Shown piece after piece: positions 34,660-43,623 of a stretch of 64,000 nt of DNA. Where the stretch lies: the NCBI RefSeq assembly GCF_014648195.1, contig NZ_BMQQ01000007.1, forward strand, positions 62,001 to 126,000, given 5' to 3'. Numbering within the stretch: the stretch's first letter is position 1; each line of letters opens with the position of its first letter. The DNA comes from Streptomyces purpureus (GTDB taxonomy: Bacteria > Actinomycetota > Actinomycetes > Streptomycetales > Streptomycetaceae). A program made the position numbers and the translations under genes. Below the pieces are notes generated by a model. It was not told the origin of the DNA. It ran no database searches and worked only from the letters and a program-made list of their open reading frames with translations.

Positions 34660-35163
34660 TCAGCCTTCGTCCGGCCCGGGGCCCGCTCCGTCGCCCTGCC
34701 CTCCGAGGTGGCTGACCAGCCGGTCCAGGAAGACGCGTTGCCCCGCCACAAGGAGCGGAGCGGCCGCCTCCGGGGTGAACCAGCCCACCTTGTCGATCTC
34801 GGGGAAGTCCTGGAGGGTGCCCGAGCCGCGGGGCCATTCCATGGAGAAGGTGCCGGGTACGACCATGGTGGGGTCGAGGTCGGCCTCCACGGCCCACACC
34901 GTGACGATCTTTCCGCCGCTCTGACGGGCCTCGCCCAGGGGCACCGGCTCGCCGTCCGGCGCGGGCAGACCCAGCTCCTCCTCGAACTCACGGCGGGCGG
35001 CGGCCTCCGCGGTCTCGTCGGGCCCGTACTCGCCCTTGGGGATCGACCAGGCGGACACGTCGCGCCTCTCCCAGAAGGGCCCGCCCATATGGCCGATGAG
35101 CACTTCCAGGCCGTCGTCCGTCGTGCGGTAGAGAAGAAGACCCGCGCTGCGCTTGACCGGCAT
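34660..35163 (-). CDS. NUDIX hydrolase
   Basis: 167-residue pyrophosphohydrolase. The NUDIX box starts GEYGPDETAEAAARREFEEE and ends LGL, giving the full G-x5-E-x7-REUXEExGU pattern. The N-terminus SAGLLLYRTTDDGLEVLIGH and the segment WSIPKG indicate the NTP-pyrophosphohydrolase/diadenosine-tetraphosphatase-like branch. Exact substrate not deducible. ATG at 35163 is chosen because upstream residues lack conservation. Confidence 0.85.
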   Translation of the reverse strand: MPVKRSAGLLLYRTTDDGLEVLIGHMGGPFWERRDVSAWSIPKGEYGPDETAEAAARREFEEELGLPAPDGEPVPLGEARQSGGKIVTVWAVEADLDPTMVVPGTFSMEWPRGSGTLQDFPEIDKVGWFTPEAAAPLLVAGQRVFLDRLVSHLGGQGDGAGPGPDEG

Positions 35164-35227
35164 GCCGTCAAGTCTGGGCGAGCGCGGGCCTTCGTGCCAG
35201 TGTGTCGGACGCCTGCGTACCGGTGTG

Positions 35228-35962
35228 TCAGATGCCGCAGCTGCTCGCCGACCAGAACCGGCTCGCGCGGGTGTCGACATGGGTGTGGTCGCCGTGGCCG
35301 GGGTAGCCCGGCCCGAGGATGCCGTTGAAGCCGTGGTTGCGGGCCTGCTGGGCCAGCCGGCACAGCGAGGGCGAGCCGGTCAGGTCGATGCCGTCGCCGT
35401 AGAGGTGGCGGCTGTCGGAGGCGCCGCCGACCGCGGCGTTGCAGGCCCGTGAGCGGAAGCCGCTGGTGACGGTGATCGGCACGTCACCGAGGGCGTGCCG
35501 CATCGCCTCCAGCTTCCACATGGCGCGCAGCGCGTTGGACCTCGCGGTGGCCGCGCTCACCGCCCCGCCGGAGAAGTCGGAGTTGCACTTGTTGAGCTCG
35601 GCGTAGGTGAAGTGGACGGGAGTGCAGTCGGCGTCCTGGAGGGCGTAGATCTTGGCGTACGTGGCCGGGCCCGCGACGCCGTCCGCGGTCAGCCCGTACG
35701 CCTGCTGGAAGCGGGTGACGGCCGCCTTGGTGGCGGGGCCGTAGGAGCCGTCGACGGCGAGGACCGCGCCGTATCCGGGGTGGCCCGCGACCCGGATCTG
35801 CAACTGGGTGACGTCCGCGCCGGACATGCCCGAGGAGAGGGTGCGTCCCCAGGTGTAGCACTCGTCGGCGTGGGCGGTGCCCGCGGTGGCGACGGTGCCC
35901 GTGAGGGCCGCCGCGATCACCATGACCATGCCGAGCAGGATTCGTGTCGTACGCCGGACCAT
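35228..35962 (-). CDS. Secreted zinc D-Ala-D-Ala carboxypeptidase (M15) with PG-binding domain
   Basis: 244-residue exported cell-wall hydrolase. The signal peptide ends near TAHADECY (about residue 31). A PG_binding_1 domain follows (SGADVTQLQIRVAGHPG, VDGSYGPATKAAVTRFQQAY). The C-terminal M15 peptidase carries the zinc ligands in SRHLYGDGIDL (His, Asp) and HGDHTHVD (His). GGAGG four bases before the ATG at 35962 fixes the start. It probably trims peptidoglycan stems outside the cell. Confidence 0.88.
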   Translation of the reverse strand: MVRRTTRILLGMVMVIAAALTGTVATAGTAHADECYTWGRTLSSGMSGADVTQLQIRVAGHPGYGAVLAVDGSYGPATKAAVTRFQQAYGLTADGVAGPATYAKIYALQDADCTPVHFTYAELNKCNSDFSGGAVSAATARSNALRAMWKLEAMRHALGDVPITVTSGFRSRACNAAVGGASDSRHLYGDGIDLTGSPSLCRLAQQARNHGFNGILGPGYPGHGDHTHVDTRASRFWSASSCGI

Positions 35963-36109
35963 GACACCTCCGTGTCGTGAGCGGGCCCGGAGCCGGCGGG
36001 TGGAGGCCCCGTCTCCGGATGTGGCATGAGCATGGCGCTGCTGAGGTCCGGCGGTCAACGGCGCGCGGAGAGCGTCACAGGACCTGACCACTGACGGCCG
36101 GTTCAGCGC

Positions 36110-36145
36110 GTAGACACTGTCTACTCAATCCTGGTAGACAGTGTC
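36110..36145 (+). promoter_or_regulatory. Tandem palindromic operators of the TetR gene
   Basis: GTAGACACTGTCTAC at 36110-36124 is a perfect 15-base palindrome. A second site with the same core, GTAGACAGTGTC, lies at 36134-36145; centres are 24 bp apart. They cover the tetR promoter and reach the start codon region, implying autorepression. Confidence 0.65.
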
Positions 36146-36146
36146 C

Positions 36147-36725
36147 ATGAACGATCAGGACATGGATCTGAAGGCCCGTCTCGTACAGGTCGGCGTCGAC
36201 CTCGTGACGGAGGAGGGCACCCAGCCCCTGACCCTGCGCGAGATCGCCCGCAGGGCGGGCGTGTCCCACGGCGCGCCCCGCCGCCACTTCCCGACCCACC
36301 TCGACCTGCTGTCCGCCATCGCCCGCCGCGGCTTCGAGGACCTCGCCGCCAGGGCCGCCGAGGCGACCGAGGGGCGGACCGACCCCCGGGAGCGGCTCAC
36401 CGCCCTGGCCCGGGTCTACCTCGACTTCGCCCGCACCCGCCGCGGCATGTTCGAGCTGATGTTCCGCCACGACCTGCTGGAGAGCGGCCGCCTGGGCCTG
36501 CGCGACACCAGCCTGCCGCTCTTCGCCACCCTGACCGAACTGGTGGCGGCGCTCCGCCCGGACGACCAGGACCCGCGCATCCTCGCCGGGGCCCTCTGGG
36601 CCGGTCTGCACGGCGTCGCCCAGCTCTGGGGATGGGGAAGCCTGCGCCTGGCCACCGGCACCGACGACGTCGAACCACTGCTGCGCGCCACGCTCGACGC
36701 CCACCTGGGACCGGCCGCCCGATGA
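36147..36725 (+). CDS. TetR family regulator
   Basis: 192-residue repressor. HTH near residues 25-50: PLTLREIARRAGVSHGAPRR followed by HFPTHLDLLSAIA. The C-terminal ligand domain has the WHG-type pattern AGALWAGLHGVAQLWGWGSL. It overlaps the downstream MFS gene by 4 bp (ATGA), so it very likely controls that exporter. ATG at 36147 is preferred; GTG at 36141 lies inside the second operator core and ATG at 36162 is another option. Confidence 0.88.
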   Translation: MNDQDMDLKARLVQVGVDLVTEEGTQPLTLREIARRAGVSHGAPRRHFPTHLDLLSAIARRGFEDLAARAAEATEGRTDPRERLTALARVYLDFARTRRGMFELMFRHDLLESGRLGLRDTSLPLFATLTELVAALRPDDQDPRILAGALWAGLHGVAQLWGWGSLRLATGTDDVEPLLRATLDAHLGPAAR

Positions 36726-38123
36726 CCCCCGCCGCCACCTCCGCCCCGGAAACCGTCACCGAAGACGCCCCGCGCTCCAGGCGCCACCAGCGTCTCGTCC
36801 TCGCCGGAAGCATCACCGGCGCGGTGATCGTCGCCGTCGACGGCACCGTCCTCACCATGGCCCAGCCCACCCTCCAACGGGACCTGGACGCCTCGCTCGC
36901 CCAGGTGCAGTGGACCAGCACCGCCTACCTCATCGCCGTCGCCGGACTGCTCGTCCTCGCCGGCCGCCTCGGCGACCGCTACGGCCACCGCCGTCTCTTC
37001 GCCGTCGGTATCCTCGGCTTCGCCGCCACCTCCGCCGCCCTCGGCCTGGCACCCGGCATCGGGTGGGTCATCGCCCTGCGCGCCGCCCAAGGAGTCTTCG
37101 GCGCGCTGCTGCAACCCGCCACCCTCGGCATGCTCCGCGCCGTCTACCCCCGCGACCGGCTCGGCGGCCCGCTGGCCCTGCGGACCGGCGCCATCGGCCT
37201 GGCGGCCGCCGCCGGCCCCCTCATCGGCGGGGCGCTCGTCACCCACGCCGGCTGGCGGTCCGTCTTCCCTCATCGGCGTCGTGCCCGCCCTCGCCGCGGG
37301 CGTCCTGGCCCTTGCCGTACGGATACCCGAGCCCCGCCCCGCCACCGCCGCCGGGCTCGACCTGCCCGGCGCGGCGCTCCTCGCGGCGGCCCTGATGTGC
37401 CTGGTGCACACCCTCGTCACCCTCCCGCAGCCCGGCCGGCCCGCGGCCACCGCCGCCGGGTTCGCCGCCACGGCCGTCGCCGCCGCGGCCTTCGTCCACC
37501 GCCAACGCCGCACCACCAGCCCGCTGATCCCGCCGAGCGTGCTGCGCACGCCGGCCGTCACCCACGGCCTCGGCGTGCTGCTGTGCGCGTCGGCCGCCCT
37601 GTTCGGCGCCCTCTTCCTCGCCACGTACCTCCTCCAGGACGTCCTCGCCCTGGACCCGCTCACCACCGGACTGTGGATGCTCCCCCTCGCGGTGACGATG
37701 GTCCTCGCCGCACCCGCCTCCGCCGCGCTCGCGCGGCGACAGGGGCCGCGCCGCACCACCGCCGCGGGCATGACCCTGCTCGCGCTGGGCGCCCTCGCGA
37801 TGTCCCGGCTCGACCAAGGCTCCGGCGCGTGGGCGACCGGTGTCTGCTGCGCCCTGCTCGGCGCGGGTTTCGGGACGGTGATGGTCACCGCCACCACCGT
37901 CGTCGTCCAGCGGGCACCCCGGGACGCGGCCGGCGTCACCGGCGGACTCCAGCAGACCGCGATGAACACCGGCCCCGCCCTCGGCGTCGCCACGGCCACG
38001 ATGCTCACCGGCCTCACCGCGCCCGGCCCCACCCTCGCCGCCCTTGCTGGGATCGCCCTGCTCGGCGCGTTCCTCGCCACCCGGCTGCCGGACGGCGAGC
38101 GCCGCGCACGGACCCGTCCCTGA
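36722..38123 (+). pseudogene. DHA2-family MFS exporter with frameshift
   Basis: Drug-exporter-like MFS gene (DHA2 type, about 467 codons if repaired). The first 182 codons include VAVDGTVLTMAQPTLQRDLD and GRLGDRYGHRRLFAVG. After WRSVF, near the CCC run at 37267-37269, the reading frame shifts. Coding resumes in another frame with LIGVVPALAAGVLALAVR and continues normally to the stop at 38123. Removing one C restores an uninterrupted protein. Either the gene is recently broken or the base is a sequencing error. Coupled to tetR by ATGA. Confidence 0.8.
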
Positions 38124-38135
38124 TGACGACCGGGC

Positions 38136-39350
38136 CTACGCCACGCCGATCACGACCGGCCCGCCGTCCAGGCCGACCCGCGCCGTCCAGCGCAGCGGCA
38201 GCCGCATCGACCGCCACGGCGAGACCGGGCCCAGGACCCGCGCGCGGTGCAGCCGCGCACCGTCCTGATCGACCGTCACCACCGGATTCACGAGCGGCGC
38301 GCCGGACCGCAGCAGCATCCGCCCCGCGCCCGCCCCCGTGACTCGGTTCGGCGACACCCACACCAGCGGCGCGCGCACCACCAGCGGCGGCCCCAGCACC
38401 GGCCATGGCGCGCCCGACAGATGGGCGAGGACCTGATCGGCCGCGGCGGCGCCCTCCGCGGCCGCGACGGCGGCGCGTTCGACGCCCCGGAGCACGTTGC
38501 CCACCGCGAAGACACCCGGCTCGGACGTACGGAACGACGCGTCCACGGCCGGTCCGCGGGTGCCCGGGTCCAGGGCGAGGCCGCCGTACCGGGCCAGCTC
38601 GTGGTCCGGGATCCAGTCGCCGGTGAAGACGACGGTGTCGCACCCGACGACCCCCGTGCGGCCGTCGGCGTGGCGGATGCGGACCCCCGACAGCCGGCCA
38701 CGGCCCAGCAGTTCGGTCACCGCCGTGCCCGTCAGCACCGGAGGTGGCGCAGCGAGCACTCCGCCCCCGGCCCGTCCCGCGGTTCCCGCCCAGGCCCCGC
38801 GCGGCTGCTCGGTGACCAACGCCACGACGCGCGCGCCCGCCCGCCGCAGCGTGCGCACCGCGTGGTACGCGACCGGCTCCGCGCCGACCACCACCGCGCG
38901 GCGGCCCACCGGCTGCCCGTACAGATGGACCGCCTGCTGCAACTCGCCCGTGGTCAGCACCCCCGCGGGCCGGGAACCAGGCACCAGCCGGGCGCTGCGC
39001 GGCCGTTCCCGCGCTCCGGTGGCGAGGACCACGGCCCGCGCCGTGATCCGCTCCAGCCCGCCCGGACCGGTGACCTCCACCGTCAGCGGCCCGGCCCAGC
39101 CGATGGCCGACACGCCGGTCCGCACCACCGCCCCGCACCACACGGCCGCCTCGGTGAGCCCGCGTGCGTACACCGGCCCCTGGAGCCGGCCGCCGAAACC
39201 GCCGTGGTGGCAGTGCCGGGGCACCCCGCCCGCCTCCGGCTCCCGCTCCAGGACCTCCACCCGGCCCGCGCCCAGCGCCGCCAGCCGCGCCGCCACGGCC
39301 AGCCCCGCGGGCCCGGCGCCGACCACCAGCGCGTCGACCGTACGGTTCAC
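38136..39350 (-). CDS. FAD/NAD(P)-dependent oxidoreductase of a kinase-dehydrogenase operon
   Basis: 404-residue flavoprotein of the pyridine-nucleotide-disulfide oxidoreductase type. It begins [20 protein letters not shown] (FAD site), has a second Rossmann segment RRAVVVGAEPVAYHAVRTLR with a degenerate NAD(P) motif, and the late FAD motif GVFAVGNVLRG. It is the last of three overlapping genes (GTGA overlap with the GlpA-like gene). It probably passes electrons with that dehydrogenase, as GlpB-like partners do. Role is inferred from context. Confidence 0.82.
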   Translation of the reverse strand: MNRTVDALVVGAGPAGLAVAARLAALGAGRVEVLEREPEAGGVPRHCHHGGFGGRLQGPVYARGLTEAAVWCGAVVRTGVSAIGWAGPLTVEVTGPGGLERITARAVVLATGARERPRSARLVPGSRPAGVLTTGELQQAVHLYGQPVGRRAVVVGAEPVAYHAVRTLRRAGARVVALVTEQPRGAWAGTAGRAGGGVLAAPPPVLTGTAVTELLGRGRLSGVRIRHADGRTGVVGCDTVVFTGDWIPDHELARYGGLALDPGTRGPAVDASFRTSEPGVFAVGNVLRGVERAAVAAAEGAAAADQVLAHLSGAPWPVLGPPLVVRAPLVWVSPNRVTGAGAGRMLLRSGAPLVNPVVTVDQDGARLHRARVLGPVSPWRSMRLPLRWTARVGLDGGPVVIGVA

Positions 39351-40750
39351 CGCCCCGCTCCCGCCTGCTCGAACAGCGCCCGCACCGCGGGTCCGCAGAA
39401 GAAGCCCTGGCAGCGTCCGCCCCGGGCGCGGGTGCGTCGCCGCAGCCCGTCGAGCGAGCCGGGCGGGATCGCCCCGGCCAGCGCGTCGCGGATCTCGCCG
39501 CGGGTCACCCGCTCGCAGTGGCAGACGATCCTGCCGTAGTCGGGATCCGCCGCGATCATCTCCGCGCTGCGGTACGGGCGGGGGAAGGCCTCGCCCAGAT
39601 TCGGCATCCGCACCGGCGCGAGTTCGCGCGCCCCGCCGAGCGGCAGCCCGCCCTCACCCAGCAGCTCCACCACGTGCGCGGCGATCGCCATCGACGCGGT
39701 CAGCCCCGTCGAGCGGATCCCGCCCACCGTCACGCACCGCCGCTCCGGCCGGGCGACGATCCGGTAGTCGTCGTGCTCGGTGGCGGCCCGCAGCCCCGCG
39801 TAGACGGCCGTGACCTCCTCCGCCAGGAGCGCGGGCAGGATCCTGCGGCCCTTCTCCCGCAGCTGCGCGAGACCTTCGGCGGTCGAGCCGGTGGCGGTCT
39901 TGTCGTCCAGGTCCTCGGCGGTCGGCCCGAGCATCACGTTCCCGTACACCGTCGGCGAGACCAGCACCCCCTTGCCCAGCGCGCCCGGCACGGGCAGCAG
40001 GATGTGCCGGACCAGCGGACGGGCGAACTTGTCGAAGACGATCAGCTGGCCGCGCCGGGGCGTCACCGTGAAGTCCGTGTGCCCGAGCAGCCGGTCCAGC
40101 TCGTCCGCGTACAGCCCGGCCGCGTTGACGAGATGACGGGTGCGCAGCACCCCCCGCGACGTTCCGAGCGTGTACGGCTCACCTGAAGTGACCGTATTCA
40201 CCCGGCAGTTGAGATGGAGGTCGACTCCGCCGCAGACGGCCTGCGTCGCGTACGCCAAGGTCGTCGTCCAGGGGCAGATGATCGACTCGCCGGGTACGTG
40301 CAGCGCCCCCAGCGCCCCCGGGCCGAGACCCGGTTCACGGGCCCGTACCTCCCCGGCGTCCAGGATCCGGGCCGCGTCGTAGCCGTTGCTCACCGCCTTC
40401 CGCGCGAGTCCGGGCAGGGCCGCCAGCTGCTCCTGGTCCCAGGCCACGAGCAGCGCGCCGAGCGGCTCGACGGGGATGCCGCTGTCGGCGGCGTACGCGG
40501 CGAGCATCCGCTGCCCCTCCCGGACGAGCCGGGCCTCCAGCGAGCCCGGCACCGCGTCGAAACCGGTGTGCAGGATCGCGGTGTTCGCCTTGGAGGTGCC
40601 CTCGCCGACGTCGTCGGCGGCCTCCACCAGGGCTGTCCGCAGCGGCAGCCGGGCCAGCTCGCGGGCGATCGCCGAGCCGACGACACCGGCGCCGACCACC
40701 GTGACGTCGTACTCCCCCTCCGGGAGGGGCCCGGCCGTGGTGACCGTCAT
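39347..40750 (-). CDS. GlpA-like FAD-dependent glycerol-3-phosphate dehydrogenase with BFD-type Fe-S domain
   Basis: 467-residue flavoenzyme of the DAO/GlpA family. FAD motif VTVVGAGVVGSAIARELARL at the N-terminus; substrate-domain markers KANTAILHTGFDA and GGIRSTGLTASMAIA. The C-terminal BFD-like domain holds four Cys (VCHCER and RCQGFFCG) for a [2Fe-2S] cluster. Probably oxidises a polyol phosphate made by the kinase encoded upstream. The start ATG at 40750 overlaps the kinase stop. Glycerol-3-phosphate is the likely but unproven substrate. Confidence 0.85.
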   Translation of the reverse strand: MTVTTAGPLPEGEYDVTVVGAGVVGSAIARELARLPLRTALVEAADDVGEGTSKANTAILHTGFDAVPGSLEARLVREGQRMLAAYAADSGIPVEPLGALLVAWDQEQLAALPGLARKAVSNGYDAARILDAGEVRAREPGLGPGALGALHVPGESIICPWTTTLAYATQAVCGGVDLHLNCRVNTVTSGEPYTLGTSRGVLRTRHLVNAAGLYADELDRLLGHTDFTVTPRRGQLIVFDKFARPLVRHILLPVPGALGKGVLVSPTVYGNVMLGPTAEDLDDKTATGSTAEGLAQLREKGRRILPALLAEEVTAVYAGLRAATEHDDYRIVARPERRCVTVGGIRSTGLTASMAIAAHVVELLGEGGLPLGGARELAPVRMPNLGEAFPRPYRSAEMIAADPDYGRIVCHCERVTRGEIRDALAGAIPPGSLDGLRRRTRARGGRCQGFFCGPAVRALFEQAGAGR

Positions 40751-42183
40751 GCCGGACCGTCGAGCAGCGCCGACACCGCCGCCCGGAACCGCCCGAGCCG
40801 CTCCGCCGCCCGCTCGGGGCCGATCCGTGGCTCGTAGACCGCCGACGGCCGCCACGGCGGCACGGCCTCCCCGAGGGCCAGACCGCTGTCGTGCCCGAGC
40901 CGGGCCACCACGCCCACACCGAGCGCCGTGGCGTCCGGCAGCGCCGACACCTCCACGGGGATCTGGAGGAGGTCGGCCTGCGTCTGCATGAGCAGCGCCG
41001 AGCGGGTCAGCCCACCGTCGACGCGCAGGGCGCTCAGCGGCGCGCCGAGATCGGCGGCGGCCGCGTCGGCGAGCTCCACCACCTGTGCGGCGATGCCGTC
41101 GCACAGCGCGCGCACCAGATGGCCGGCGGTGGTGTCGAGGCCGAGGCCGGTGACCGACCCCCGCAGATCGCCCCGCCACCACGGCGCGGCCAGTCCGGCG
41201 AGCGCCGGGACGAACGTGACACCGCCCGCGTCCGGCACGCTCGCGCCGACGGGGTCGATGTCCTCGGCGCCGGAGAGCACCCCGAGGTCGGTCAGCCAGC
41301 GGACGGCGGAGGCGGCCGTGTACACCTGCCCGTCCAGGCAGTAGCTGGTCCGCCCGGCGAGCCGCCAGGCCACACAGCCGACCAGTCCCGAGCCGCTGCG
41401 GCGGGGGAGCGGACCGGTCTGGGCGAGCAGGAACGCCCCTGTGCCGTACGTGCACTTGGCGACGCCCGGCTCGGTGACGCTCTGCGCGAGCAGCGCGGCC
41501 TGCTGGTCCACCAGCAGTCCGGTGAGGGGGAGTTCGGGGCCGAAGGCGGAGGTGGTGCCGGTCAGGGTGTCCGCGTCGACGACTTCCGGAAGCCGTTCGT
41601 CCGCCAGGCCGAAGACAGCCAGGGCCTCGTCCGACCAGGCGACCGTGTCGAGGTCGAGCAGCTGGGTCCGCCCGGCGGTGGCGGCGTCGGTGACGAACGC
41701 GCCGGTGAGCCGGTGTACGAGCCACACGTCGCTGGTCGTCACGACCCCGTCCGCGGTCAGGTGGCGGCGTATCCAGGCCATCTTGGGAGCGGCGAAGTAC
41801 GGATCGAGCGGCAGGCCCGTCCGGTCGCGCAACGCCTTGGCGTGCGGTTCCAGTTCGGCGCACAGGGGCTCGGCCCGCCGGTCCTGCCAGACGATCGCGT
41901 CGGTGAGCGGCTCGCCGGTGGCGGGGTCCCAGGCCAGGACGGTCTCGCCCTGGTTGGCGAGACCCACTGCCACGACCGGCTCACCCGCCCCCGCCAGCGC
42001 CTGACGGCCCGCGGTGACGACCGAGGTCAGCAGCTCACGCGGATCGACCTCGACCCGGCCACCGGGCAGGTATCGGGGCCGTACGGGCGCGGACCCGGAG
42101 CCGATGACACCGCGCCGGGGACAGATGACCAGTGCCTTGGTGCCCGATGTGCCCTGGTCGACAGCGAGCACGGGGCCCGTCAT
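40747..42183 (-). CDS. FGGY-family carbohydrate kinase (glycerol-kinase-like)
   Basis: 478-residue sugar/polyol kinase. Phosphate-1 motif LAVDQGTSGTKALVI, catalytic region AIVWQDRRAEP, and ALRVDGGLTRSALLMQTQAD of FGGY enzymes are present. QGTSGTKA differs slightly from the QGTTSTR of classic GlpK, so glycerol is not certain. First gene of an operon with a GlpA-like dehydrogenase, which favours glycerol or a related polyol. GGAG five bases before the ATG at 42183 is preferred to the GTG at 42189. Confidence 0.83.
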   Translation of the reverse strand: MTGPVLAVDQGTSGTKALVICPRRGVIGSGSAPVRPRYLPGGRVEVDPRELLTSVVTAGRQALAGAGEPVVAVGLANQGETVLAWDPATGEPLTDAIVWQDRRAEPLCAELEPHAKALRDRTGLPLDPYFAAPKMAWIRRHLTADGVVTTSDVWLVHRLTGAFVTDAATAGRTQLLDLDTVAWSDEALAVFGLADERLPEVVDADTLTGTTSAFGPELPLTGLLVDQQAALLAQSVTEPGVAKCTYGTGAFLLAQTGPLPRRSGSGLVGCVAWRLAGRTSYCLDGQVYTAASAVRWLTDLGVLSGAEDIDPVGASVPDAGGVTFVPALAGLAAPWWRGDLRGSVTGLGLDTTAGHLVRALCDGIAAQVVELADAAAADLGAPLSALRVDGGLTRSALLMQTQADLLQIPVEVSALPDATALGVGVVARLGHDSGLALGEAVPPWRPSAVYEPRIGPERAAERLGRFRAAVSALLDGPA

Positions 42184-42189
42184 CACCAC

Positions 42190-42583
42190 TCCGTTCCTGG
42201 TGTCGGCGTACGTGGGGGAGAACGCTTGATCGTCGGCGGAAAGCCTTCATCAGCCGGACGGACGGCGTCAAGGATCCGCGATGTCAAGACCTGAGCCGAC
42301 GTAAAGTCAAATTCAGCCGATGGCTTGATAGTTACGTTCGAACGAGAATCCGGACGCACAGCCGCCACCGGCCTCTATAGTGATCGCCGATCAACGGCGT
42401 GTGACGTCGCCGGGGGTCAACGCCAGTTTCCCGAGAGGTAGTTAGGGATCACCTGGCGCCGGCGCGGCCGCAGCGCGGCAGCCGCACGCCGTACCGACCC
42501 ACCCCCCATGTGATCCGAGGACCGATGCCCGCGACCGCCGCACGACCGCCGCACCGCCACCGTCCGCCGACCGGGGCGGGGTG
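42190..42583. promoter_or_regulatory. Divergent intergenic region upstream of the kinase operon
   Basis: About 394 bp without a gene, locally AT-richer (42290-42385). It contains the palindrome CGTTCGAACG at 42335-42344 and a -10-like TATAGT at 42376-42381 for rightward transcription. TTGACA-like hexamers occur on the minus strand near 42290-42310. These are candidates only. Confidence 0.35.
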
Positions 42584-43564
42584 ATGGGCGGCAGCCAGTT
42601 CCGCCCCGTCTACCACCCCGCGGGCCATGACAACGACCTGCGGGTCGCCGTCCAGGACCTGCGCACCGGCCGCTGGGTGTCGATGGCGCAACTGCTGGCC
42701 CGGACCCCCGACTGGGCGCTGTGGACCCAGCGCACCCAGGTCCTGGCCGCCGTCGCCGCCGGATCCGACGTCGTCCAGGCCTGGCGGGCCGAGGAACCCG
42801 ACAGTCTCGCCGCGGCCGTGATGCACACCCGTGTCGCCGTCGAACGGGCCGTACGCGCCCACCGCGGCGGCCATCCACGCACCCGCGAACTGTGGCAGGA
42901 GGCGTGGGAGGCCTGCCGGCTCACCGCCCACGCATCCCCCGCCGACCCCGTGCCCTGGGTCTGCCTGCTGGCCCTGTCCCTCCTCGACGAACACGCCCAG
43001 ATGGAGGAGCACCGCCTCGCGCCGCCCGGCCCGATGCTGCCGCCCGGCCCCTGGGGCCTGCTGGCCGAGGCCGACAAGCGCGACCCGCACAACCGCGAGG
43101 CGTACCACCGGATGCTCCAGTTCATGTACGCACGCAGCCGCGGCCCGCTCTCCGAGGCCTTCAACTTCGTTCAGTGGGCGGCCGGTTCCGCCCCGCCGGG
43201 CTCGGCCCTGCACGTCATGCCGCTCTACGTCCGGGTGGAGCGCTACCGCCGCGAGCGCGGCCAGGAGCGGGCGCTCGACCTGCACTGGGTCGCCGAGGAC
43301 GCCGTACGCGACGCCCAGCATGCGCTGCACACGTGGTTCCTCCTCACGGCGACGGACCTGGCCTCCCCGCTCGACCTCAACCACCTCGCCCACGCGCTGT
43401 GGGGCGCGCTCCACTTCGGCGACGCGGCCCGCGTCTTCGAGGCCCTGGGGCCGTACTGGACCACCCACCCGTGGGCCTTCCGCACCCGCGACCCCGCCGA
43501 CCAGGCCCTCGCCGAGGAGGTGTTCGTACGGGCCCGTGCCCGAAGCCTCGCCGGTCGCGACTGA
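42584..43564 (+). CDS. Conserved hypothetical protein, TPR-like helical
   Basis: 326 residues, soluble, helix-rich with many Trp and His, reminiscent of helical-repeat folds (DSLAAAVMHTRVAVERAVRA, RTRELWQEAWEACRLTAHAS, HALWGALHFGDAARVFEALG). I do not recognise the family and no catalytic motif is obvious. Start is ATG at 42584 after a GGGGCGGGG tract; GTG at 42581 is adjacent. It precedes the permease gene by 59 bp and could be co-transcribed with it. Confidence 0.65.
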   Translation: MGGSQFRPVYHPAGHDNDLRVAVQDLRTGRWVSMAQLLARTPDWALWTQRTQVLAAVAAGSDVVQAWRAEEPDSLAAAVMHTRVAVERAVRAHRGGHPRTRELWQEAWEACRLTAHASPADPVPWVCLLALSLLDEHAQMEEHRLAPPGPMLPPGPWGLLAEADKRDPHNREAYHRMLQFMYARSRGPLSEAFNFVQWAAGSAPPGSALHVMPLYVRVERYRRERGQERALDLHWVAEDAVRDAQHALHTWFLLTATDLASPLDLNHLAHALWGALHFGDAARVFEALGPYWTTHPWAFRTRDPADQALAEEVFVRARARSLAGRD

Positions 43565-43623
43565 AACCCCCGCACCCCCCGTGCACCACCGTCCCCGTGC
43601 TCACCACCCCCGGAGGTACCACC

